NCBI GenBank assembly: GCA_002284615.2 | Contig: MU069986.1 | Location: 1 to 12,582, forward strand | Direction: 5' to 3' | Length of the DNA stretch: 12,582 nt | Source of the DNA: Dunaliella salina | Taxonomy: Eukaryota > Chlorophyta > Chlorophyceae > Chlamydomonadales > Dunaliellaceae | Shown: positions 7,186-12,582 of the stretch, in pieces | Numbering within the stretch: position 1 is the stretch's first letter | Layout of the letters: every line of letters starts with the position of its first letter | The notes under the pieces: model-generated | Database searches by the model: none | Seen by the model: only the letters and a program-made list of their open reading frames with translations | What the model was told of the DNA's origin: nothing | Position numbers and translations under genes: made by a program

Positions 7186-7254
7186 TATGAGGCAAACTTG
7201 CACCTCTCGTGAGGCAAACTTGCATGCTCTCATGAGGCGAACATGCATGCTCTT
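7186..7254 (+). repeat. 23-base tandem repeat, three units
   Basis: Units at 7186-7208, 7209-7231 and 7232-7254 follow the pattern RTGAGGCAAACTTGCATGCTCTC with a few changes. A decayed fourth unit follows from 7255. Related caccttgcgaggc words occur upstream from 7128. 23 is not a multiple of 3, so coding is unlikely. Confidence 0.8.
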
Positions 7255-7607
7255 GTAAGGCAAGCACCTCAAACTTTTACCTTCTAGGGTGGCTGCGCCT
7301 CACCAAACACACTCCTTCAACCGCAAGAGGCAAGGCTGTGCATCGCTCACACCAAACAACGAGGCAGTGAAATGAAGAGAAGCAATGCAGTGCAATGAAG
7401 ATAACATGCTGAGCCTGAGTCCCCCCCCCCTTCCTCCCACAAGAGGACCATCATCAGGCCTTGGAAACCCCTGCTGAGCTCACACAGCTGGGAGCACACT
7501 ACCCTTGTTCATGCACAACCTGCGCATCAACAATTTTCTGTTTGGCCATTCATGCATAAACAAAGTTCCACAGAGGTGTACAATCTTTTTGGAGACAAGA
7601 CAAACAC

Positions 7608-7808
7608 ATGTACCTTGTTTTTGGACAAGACAAGTTGAACATGCCCCAGGAACGATCTGGACCCAGCAGGCTGCCCTCAATTCTGAGCCTCACGCTGCAC
7701 AATGAGCACGACTTTGGAGCACTGGGTAGCATAATCAGCACCCCTCGTGAATGCACGCAATCATCACCAACAGCACCGCAGACTCAGACCCAACTGCCCT
7801 GGACCTGA
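7608..7808 (+). pseudogene. Coding-like ORF, upstream half of a frameshifted pair
   Basis: Open frame whose second half (about 7668-7750) reads like protein: PSRLPSILSLTLHNEHDFGA followed by LGSIISTPRE, with C/G-ending codons. After about 7750 the better-looking frame shifts to the ORF 7751-8044. A 1- or 2-base indel or a small intron would join them. No family is recognised. Confidence 0.3.
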
Positions 7809-8044
7809 CAAGCTCAATCCAATGCACAGTGCCCTGCAGCATCTCAGCCCAAGAACTCCATGATTCCTCATATGTGTTCAGCTTTCCTCCTAGGCAGGAG
7901 CAGCTGAGCAACTTGATCCCAGCCCTTGCAGCCAAGGCTGGTAACGTCATACGGATACCAGAGTTTGAGACACTTGTACAGTGGAAGGCACCCATTCAAT
8001 GGGCCCACCTTCTCGCGTACCAAGGGCCCTGGCTGCCAGCCTGA
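7751..8044 (+). CDS. Coding-like ORF, hypothetical protein or exon
   Basis: 97 codons from ATG 7751 to the stop at 8042-8044. Codons are well balanced with many C/G third positions (ATC ATC ACC AAC AGC ACC). The protein is not low-complexity: it begins MHAIITNSTADSDPTALDLT, passes through FSFPPRQEQLSNLIPALAAK and ends LLAYQGPWLPA. The ATG directly follows an in-frame TGA, and the other frame (7608-7808) looks coding just upstream, so this may be the downstream part of a frameshifted or spliced gene. No domain is recognised. It runs up to the tandem array that starts near 8254. Confidence 0.4.
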   Translation: MHAIITNSTADSDPTALDLTSSIQCTVPCSISAQELHDSSYVFSFPPRQEQLSNLIPALAAKAGNVIRIPEFETLVQWKAPIQWAHLLAYQGPWLPA

Positions 8045-8253
8045 TGCAACCCACCCTGCCTGGGAAGCATCCACCATTAGTGGTTGGCATCCTGCCTGTA
8101 AGGGTGGGTGGCTCACTAACTTCCTCCTTTCCTCCTCCCTCTGTCCAGGCCCTGGCCTGACCTCTCAGGCACCAGAACCTTTCCTTTTCTCCTTCCTCAG
8201 CCCCAGCCTATTCCCAGCCTTTTCAGGGCTTTCTCCTTTCCTCCTACCTCAGT

Positions 8254-8882
8254 CCAGGTCCTAGCCGCTTGCTTGATGCACCCTGTCAGGAGTGCTGAGT
8301 GTACTTGCTGTGTTGGGACCTTTCTCCATCCCTCTTCTCTCAGTGCAGGCCCTGGCTGCTTGCTTGAAGCCCCCATCAGGAGTGCCCAGCATATTGCCTG
8401 TGCCGGGGCCACCAGGACAGAGCCGGGGTTGCTAGCAAATAGGGCCTTGGGAGTGAAACTCCTTTACCCTTCTCCATTCCTGGCTGCTCGCTTGATGCAC
8501 CCCCTGTTGGGAATGTCCTGCGCAATTCCTGTGCTGGGGTCACCCATGACTGAGCCAGGATTGTTAACAGTGGAGCCTCGAAAGCACGACCTTTCCACAA
8601 TTCTCCATTAAGAATCCCTCATTCCAGGCCCTGGCTGCTCGCTTGAGGCGCTCTGTCAGTAATGCCTAGCACACTGCTTAAGCTGGGGCTACTAATGACC
8701 AAGCCAGGGTTATGAGCAGTGGGGCCTAGGGAGCACACCTTCTCCACCTTCCTCCATTCCTACTCCCTCAGTCCAGGCCCTGGCTGCTTGCTTGAGGCGC
8801 CCTGTCAGGAGTGCCTGGCATACTGCCGGCCGTGTTAGGGCCCATGACTGAGCCAGGGCTGCTAAGGCTGGGGCCTCGGGAA
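8254..8882. repeat. Diverged tandem repeat, unit near 150 bases
   Basis: Unit starts (ccaggccctggctgcttgcttga and variants) lie at about 8254, 8345, 8474, 8624 and 8773. The last two spacings are about 150 bases; the earlier units are shortened. Each full unit also has a cctgtcaggagtgcc block, a gactgagccagg block and a ggggcctNgggag block, followed by a pyrimidine tract (ttctccattcc). On the minus strand several units share a peptide, ALLTGRLKQAARAWTE and variants, but frames are not kept between units, so it is called a minisatellite. A partial unit may lie at 8150. Confidence 0.8.
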
Positions 8883-9208
8883 TGTGCGCTTGTGCGGTGC
8901 CTCTTGCCGAATGTGGTGGCTGCACCAGGTGGTGGGGTGGGCTGCACAAGCAGGGTGGCATGGTGTGGAAGTGGGAGTGTTTGAGTGAGGATTCCCAATG
9001 CGTTATCAGAAACACTGTGCAAGTGCAAACTCTCCAATGGTCTGACTGCTTTGCGAGCTAAAAAACCTGATACTGGCAGTGAGTAGACAGTGTTGAGTCT
9101 CAAACTGAGCATGCTTTGACAGGAGATTGTGTGGAAATGCGTGCGCTGCCAACGTGCTTCATCCTGCAAGTGGTGGCCCTGCTGGGGTGGATGCAGGTGG
9201 GGGAGTGT

Positions 9209-9251
9209 GTCAACTTGGTTGTGGGAGTTTGTGACTCAGAGGGCGCCAGCA
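9209..9251 (+). repeat. 43-base direct repeat, left flank of SINE-like copy 2
   Basis: gtcaactt..gtgggagtttgtg..cgccagca matches 9436-9478 at 41 of 43 bases. It brackets the 184-base insert and lies inside the minus-strand ORF. Confidence 0.9.
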
Positions 9252-9435
9252 GGGTTTGGCAACTTTTTTGCCTTTTGAATTTGAATCACATCCCTGAAAG
9301 GGACGTGGAGGTCGTGAGTTCAATTCTTTCTTTGGAGGTTCAATATGGCAGGCCTTTCCAGATTGGCCAGGGTTGTTCCTTCCGTGATGCTTTTGGGGGC
9401 TAGTCCCGCTTGGGTAGCTTTTCCTTTTCCTTTTT
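9252..9435 (+). mobile_element. SINE-like retroposon, copy 2
   Basis: Related to 1070-1234 through catccctgaaagggacgtgg, ggaggtcgt, a B-box-like gagttcaattc, a gggggctagtcccgcttggg block and a T/C-rich 3' end (agcttttccttttccttttt). The exact flanking 43-base duplications and the restored ORF define its borders. Two copies with different, unrelated flanking duplications are what retroposition predicts. The tRNA origin is suggested only by the T-arm-like block. Confidence 0.7.
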
Positions 9436-9478
9436 GTCAACTTTGCTGTGGGAGTTTGTGACTCAGAGGGCGCCAGCA
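9436..9478 (+). repeat. 43-base direct repeat, right flank of SINE-like copy 2
   Basis: Partner of 9209-9251. It is much longer than usual target duplications of retroposons (about 7-20 bases). Confidence 0.9.
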
Positions 9479-9728
9479 TCTGTGCATTGGCCCCAAGATA
9501 CATATTGTTGTGTGGAATGGTTGAATCATGGGGGGAAGGTATGGATCCCAGATGACTCAACTCCTTGCCTGTGCACTTGACCCCACCACCATCGGCAAAT
9601 TGTACCCCCACCTCCTTGCCCAAAGGAGCCTGAAAATCATAAGCTCTAATGGTTGGCATTTTGAGCAGGAGTTGGAAGGAAGGTGCTTATGCAAATCTGA
9701 TGATTAGGTCCGCCTTCAGGAGCAAACC

Positions 9729-10004
9729 TCATAAGTTAAGGTGAATTAGTATGCCTAGCAAGAGAAGCATCAGCTCCAGCCCCTTTTCTGTGATCCGGAA
9801 GACACATTCAATTTGTTTCTCCAAACAGGCGTAACAGGGGATGGGCATTGACGGTGCAAAAGTGAACCTCTGCTTGTCCCACCACTTCTGCACAAATTCT
9901 GCACACAGGACTTGCACACAGGGGGAGGTGAGCAAATCTTGGAGGAAGTGAGAGCAAGCAGCACAAGGCACTTGATCACTAAAGTATCGCTTCGGGGCAA
10001 TAGA
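9729..10004 (-). CDS. Coding-like exon, cysteine-containing, unknown
   Basis: Open on the minus strand for 91 codons, from just after a TGA (10005-10007) to the TGA at 9729-9731. The reading is rich and not repetitive: PKRYFSDQVPCAACSHFLQD, LCAEFVQKWWDKQRFTFAPS, PIPCYACLEKQIECVFRIT, ending in a hydrophobic LELMLLLLGILIHLNL. Two CxxC pairs (CAAC and CYAC) could bind zinc, and the tail could be one membrane helix. No ATG begins it; an AG-ending acceptor-like tract (ctcacttcctccaag) lies inside. It is probably an exon, perhaps terminal, of a minus-strand gene. No family is recognised. Confidence 0.4.
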   Translation of the reverse strand, partial: SIAPKRYFSDQVPCAACSHFLQDLLTSPCVQVLCAEFVQKWWDKQRFTFAPSMPIPCYACLEKQIECVFRITEKGLELMLLLLGILIHLNL

Positions 10005-10215
10005 TCAGCACTCTGAGGCAGTTACCAGCTTGTAATGCATCGCACCAGGGCTCATGTTTGGTGTAAGGCACTTGGTCACTCAGCAAGTAGCACTCTAAGG
10101 CAATGGGCCGGCATGCAGCACTCAAGGCGATTAACCAGCTTGTAATGCAGCACTTTCAGGCAAATGTTTGGCATATGGCTTGAGGCAACTAATTGGTCAG
10201 CACACAGCGTTCCAA
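10004..10215 (+). repeat. Degenerate repeat array (cagcactc..ccagcttgtaatgc)
   Basis: Units such as cagcactctgaggcag and ttaccagcttgtaatgc at 10007-10043 recur with changes at 10115-10154. Partial units (gcactctaaggcaatg, gcactttcaggcaa, cttgaggcaactaat) lie between and after. Unit length is irregular at about 30-40 bases. No coding is assigned. Confidence 0.6.
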
Positions 10216-10255
10216 GGTGACGGATCAGTGTGTGATTCTGATGCAGGGAAGGGAG

Positions 10256-10274
10256 TTTAAGGGTTTAGGGTTAG
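10256..10274 (+). repeat. Short telomere-like tract
   Basis: tttaagggtttagggttag holds one perfect TTTAGGG, the plant and many-algae telomere unit, with decayed neighbours. It is too short to be a telomere; at most an interstitial relic. Confidence 0.35.
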
Positions 10275-10321
10275 CGAAAAGGTTAGCGAATCTTCCTGCA
10301 CCACCAAAAAGCGGCACCCCT

Positions 10322-10386
10322 CACACGAAAGGCATCACCCGTCACACCTGCGGCCCATCACAAAAGGCATCGCTCGTCGCACCTGC
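10322..10386 (+). repeat. 35-base tandem duplication
   Basis: 10322-10351 and 10357-10386 share AAAGGCATCRCYCGTCRCACCTGC at a 35-base offset. Differences are mostly A/G and C/T changes. Confidence 0.7.
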
Positions 10387-10699
10387 TGCACGCAGCAACC
10401 CACCCACACATGATGACAGATGATATGCTGTGGGATGCTTGTTTGCTCCCTGTGCCACACAGCGTCACCTGCTCTGAGCAACAATTCTCAAATCATGCAT
10501 AAAAAGAACAGATGAAATTGGAAACGACATGGGAGCAGCAATGATCAGATATACAATGGCACACTATGTGATGGCACACCATTACAAACCACTTATCAGA
10601 GTGATGCAGTGCTGGGCCTTCCCAAGGAGCCTTCAAAGGGTATTCACATGGATTTATAGTCAGGACCCATTAAAGGTATTCGCACAGCAATGCACCAAG
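10387..10699. other. No recognisable gene
   Basis: Mixed sequence with small repeats (atggcacacYat near 10555-10585). No coding frame with splice-like borders is seen. Confidence 0.4.
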
Positions 10700-10882
10700 T
10701 TACAAGGCTAGGCAAGTGCAATGTGCAGTGCAGAGCATTGGCACAGCTGCCAGTAACACTGCAGACATCATTTTTTCTTTCAGCGCCTTCAAGTCTTCCT
10801 TGTAAGGATTGGAGACCCCGCTTGGATCATCCAAGCCTGAAAGCAGTTGGAATTTGTGTTGCAAGTAAAATTTTTGCTTCAC
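10700..10882 (-). CDS. Coding-like ORF with GLxxPxGVS motif, possible exon
   Basis: A minus-strand frame whose middle reads GLDDPSGVSNPYKEDLKALK then EKMMSA. This resembles the segment at 10830-10940 (GLYEPCGVSDLDDEKVRARE then AKILLA): 10 of 26 residues identical and many others conservative. An acceptor-like ctgctttcag precedes the motif, and a GT follows MMSA, so the exon may be about 10757-10833. The two copies overlap in different frames, so they cannot both be translated without splicing. No known domain is recognised. Confidence 0.3.
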   Translation of the reverse strand: MKQKFYLQHKFQLLSGLDDPSGVSNPYKEDLKALKEKMMSAVLLAAVPMLCTAHCTCLAL

Positions 10883-10940
10883 GCGCTCTCACTTTTTCAT
10901 CATCAAGATCAGAGACCCCACATGGCTCATACAAGCCCAC
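10830..10940 (-). CDS. Candidate exon with GLxxPxGVS motif
   Basis: After an acceptor-like caggaagcag (minus, ending at 10941) the frame is VGLYEPCGVSDLDDEKVRAR then EAKILLATQ, open for 37 codons to a TGA. The acceptor is phase 0 and joins in frame to the candidate exon 11205-11282, whose donor is also phase 0. The exon's own 3' end is uncertain; a GTGAGA donor-like site lies inside (after DDEK). Confidence 0.35.
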
Positions 10941-10957
10941 CTGCTTCCTGAGATTAC

Positions 10958-11062
10958 GCCTGAAGTACTACTGCTTCCTGACAAACTCATGAAATGCTTT
11001 CTGAAATGTGCCTGAGCTATTACTACCTCCTGAAATGACGCCTGAACTACTACTACTTCCTA
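10958..11062 (+). repeat. Three dispersed 23-base repeats
   Basis: gcctgaRNtaYtactRcYtcct occurs at 10958-10980, 11010-11032 and 11040-11062. They lie in what would be an intron of the minus-strand gene model. Confidence 0.65.
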
Positions 11063-11078
11063 CTCACTTGCCAGCGTA

Positions 11079-11163
11079 GCAGTCATGTTTTGACTGATGG
11101 CAGTCATGTTTTGGCAGTCATGTTTTGGCAGTCATGTTTTGGCAGTCATAATTTGACTGATGG
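11079..11163 (+). repeat. 14-base tandem repeat with matching borders
   Basis: ggcagtcatgtttt is repeated exactly at 11099-11112, 11113-11126 and 11127-11140, then a variant at 11141-11154. Both borders carry a longer form, agtcatgttttgactgatgg (11081-11100) and agtcataatttgactgatgg (11144-11163). The unit is not a multiple of 3 and sits in a putative intron (10941-11204, minus). Confidence 0.85.
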
Positions 11164-11204
11164 CTCCATTCTTGTGCATAGCTTACATAAAGCCTTGTTC
11201 CCAC

Positions 11205-11282
11205 CTGCATGTAGCCCTCCATTTTGGGGTCCAAGCTGATCATCTGAGGAGGCCTCAAAGGAATCTTAGTCTTCGTGTCGAT
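11205..11282 (-). CDS. Candidate 78-base exon, unknown protein
   Basis: Minus-strand acceptor-like tract tgttcttgctttgatgcag ends at 11283. Then come 26 codons, IDTKTKIPLRPPQMISLDPK then MEGYMQ, and a donor-like CAG|GTGGGA at 11204. Only this frame is open across the exon. Its end joins in frame with 10830-10940. The frame is also open further upstream, through the putative intron, so retention cannot be excluded. No family is recognised. Confidence 0.4.
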
Positions 11283-11340
11283 CTGCATCAAAGCAAGAAC
11301 ACAAACGGCGCAGCTGCGAGCACATGTATACCAACAAAGT

Positions 11341-11401
11341 GGTGTTCCCTTTCTCTCGTAAATGGCTGCCGGGGAAATCTCATTCCTGATGTCATTCAGC
11401 A
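11341..11401 (-). CDS. Candidate exon, unknown protein
   Basis: A pyrimidine-rich acceptor-like tract (tttttcatgctgtcccag, minus, ending at 11402) precedes VLNDIRNEISPAAIYERKG. A GTATAC donor-like site follows near 11327. The frame continues open into 11205-11282, but a spliced join at that donor would create a stop, so the 3' border is unsure. Composition is protein-like and not repetitive. Confidence 0.3.
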
Positions 11402-11460
11402 CTGGGACAGCATGAAAAATATATTAGGCCAGCAAATCCACATGAGCGATGGCAGTCAAC

Positions 11461-11567
11461 AGCCTTGCCATGGGTCATGACAAAGCCAGGTGATGACACA
11501 ATATTGGCAGAGGGGGCCGACGTGCCCAAATAAAATGTTCCATTGGGAACGCCAATATCTTCCAAAT
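11461..11567 (-). CDS. Candidate exon, unknown protein
   Basis: Minus-strand reading LEDIGVPNGTFYLGTSAPSA then NIVSSPGFVMTHGKA, with an acceptor-like gcatggtcag ending at 11568. The 3' border near GCT|GTT at 11460 is a weak donor, and the frame stays open to 11392. It has the feel of a folded-domain sequence (GVPNGTFYLG) but no family is recognised. It lies in line with the other minus-strand candidate exons. Confidence 0.35.
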
Positions 11568-11998
11568 CTGACCATGCCAACCATCATGGCAACAATACAA
11601 ACCATGTACACCAAAAAATGACGAGAAACTGGTTGACCCCAGCTCACTCTCTTGGCCTCAGATCACCCTAAAATGGCTCATAGCTCCATCCCGGGACCAT
11701 CACTCCCAAAATTTTGTACTTATGACTCTTGTGTACGATGCTAACATCCTGCACATTTAAAAGTGGGGAAAAAGAAGGTCAAAAGTTGACCTTTTTGGCA
11801 CCTCCTGTGCTGCATCTTCTTTTAGGGAAATGGCTGAAATGCTGTATCTCATTTTTATGCAATGATATTCTTCTGGTACAAGTATTCCAAATCACCAACA
11901 ATCACCCAATTTGGTGCAGCAGGTGGTCCGGAATGGAGATTTGGTGGTAAAAAATAGGGTTCATCCCGCGGCTGATGAGGCATGTTGCCCCCAATTTC
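11568..11998. other. No recognisable gene; small palindrome
   Basis: The 8-bp hairpin aaggtcaa/ttgacctt is at 11775-11782 and 11786-11793 (3-base loop). The rest is unassigned; in the minus-strand model this would be intron. Confidence 0.4.
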
Positions 11999-12059
11999 CA
12001 TCTTTCAAGCTTTGGTGCGTCAGCACCAAAATGTGCTAAGCTTGAAAGCTTGAAAGATG
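11999..12059. repeat. Nested cruciform-like hairpin
   Basis: catctttcaagctt (11999-12012) is a perfect inverted repeat of 12046-12059. Inside, tttggtgc (12011-12018) pairs with gcaccaaa (12023-12030) across a 4-base loop. The right side has agcttga twice, so the outer arm can pair in two registers. Confidence 0.85.
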
Positions 12060-12073
12060 CAATGTGGGGGCAC

Positions 12074-12198
12074 CTTGCGCCGGGAACTTTTGGACAGCAC
12101 CCCCATTTCAGGCCCTGTCGACTCCCTCTGGGCATTTCCCCCATCCAAGACGGCTCCGCAGCGGAGGCAGCCGCCCCCACAACTTCAAAGTCAGGCTC
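12074..12198 (-). CDS. Weak candidate exon
   Basis: After tttcttctgaag (minus, ending at 12199) the frame reads EPDFEVVGAAASAAEPSWMG then EMPRGSRQGLKWGCCP, with a donor-like AAG|GTGCCC at 12073. It lies inside a longer open frame (11902-12348) that also runs across the hairpin. No domain is recognised. Confidence 0.2.
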
Positions 12199-12370
12199 CT
12201 TCAGAAGAAAGTGTGTCCAGTACGTCCTGACCCTTCTCTGTGCCAGCACCATAGACACCGTCCCAAATTCCCAAATCTCCAACAGGCATTTTCCATGGAG
12301 AAGAGGAAAATCAGCCTCGCACGTGCATGCACGCACACCTACACCCACACCCAGACCTACACCTACACAC

Positions 12371-12582
<212 letters not shown>

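Larger units (their letters stand above)
9100..9659 (-). pseudogene. 110-aa ORF split by SINE-like insertion
   Basis: On the minus strand an ATG at 9657-9659 opens MPTIRAYDFQAPLGKEVGVQ, then FADGGGVKCTGKELSHLGSI and, after a further stretch, MLAPSESQTPTAKLT, where the insert begins. Skipping 9209-9435 (the 184-base insert plus one 43-base repeat) restores the frame, which goes on through HSPTCIHPSRATTCRMKHVG to TGA at 9100-9102. The 333 bases give 110 codons plus stop. With the insert the frame is lost. The ORF is also open upstream of the ATG to a TAA near 9688. No domain is recognised. It is either an exon of a broken gene or a segment of an older mobile element. Confidence 0.5.

Noticed and set aside
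7186..7254. CRISPR array
   Set aside because: Units are adjacent with no spacers, imperfect, and in a eukaryotic-looking context.
7421..7430. Ten-C run as a functional site
   Set aside because: A simple homopolymer with no partner structure; may also be a sequencing-length error.
9210..9659. Continuous 149-aa minus-strand ORF as an intact gene
   Set aside because: Its second half is read-through of the SINE-like insert. The true continuation appears in another frame after the second 43-base repeat.
10256..10274. Chromosome end (telomere)
   Set aside because: Only one perfect TTTAGGG unit, internal, with unrelated sequence on both sides.

Overview
The window looks like repeat-rich, gene-poor nuclear DNA of a eukaryote. 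There are no closely packed long ORFs, operons or ribosome-binding sites. Short coding-like stretches are bounded by GT/AG splice-like sites, and the window holds retroposon-like and cut-and-paste DNA elements, tandem repeats, a 96-base TG microsatellite, and single N bases at 102, 3720 and 5826. Mixed base composition, short exons and one TTTAGGG-like tract would fit a chlorophyte alga, but no recognisable marker gene settles this, so the organism call is a guess.

Left third (1-4460): a cluster of CTCGAG hairpins (1-195), an A/T-rich foldback with three copies of a 22-base motif (566-723), a SINE-like retroposon (1070-1234), a possible plus-strand terminal exon (2316-2417), and a 403/407-base sequence present twice (2724-3126 and 3998-4404). 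The second copy sits between 53-55-base direct repeats. Two weak ORFs lie between the copies, one of them cysteine-rich.

Middle (4598-6330): the clearest mobile DNA. A 723-base hAT-type element (4787-5509) has CAGGGATG inverted ends, a near-perfect 8-base target duplication and an internally deleted transposase: a BED-finger-like start beside an hAT C-terminal tail, both on the minus strand. A second element (5642-6284) has 25-base inverted ends and a TA duplication (Tc1/mariner-like) with a 69-codon ORF. When both elements and one copy of each target duplication are ignored, the flanking DNA reads as one 118-codon open frame, so both seem to have landed in an older coding-like sequence.

Right half (6331-12582): palindromes and minisatellites (23-base at 7186, about 150-base at 8254, 14-base at 11099), a plus-strand frameshifted ORF pair (7608-8044), and a run of coding-like segments on the minus strand (9100-9659, 9729-10004, 10700-10940, 11205-11282, 11341-11401, 11461-11567, 12371-12465). 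Several have splice-like borders and two join in phase. The rightmost resembles one leucine-rich repeat. They may be exons of one or more fragmented minus-strand genes. A second SINE-like copy (9252-9435), flanked by 43-base direct repeats, splits a 110-aa minus-strand ORF that becomes continuous when the insert and one repeat are ignored.

No tRNA, rRNA, CRISPR array or complete recognisable host gene was found. No new multi-gene system is evident. The most distinctive observations are the two nested DNA elements, the deletion-derivative hAT ORFs, and the inserts with unusually long flanking repeats.
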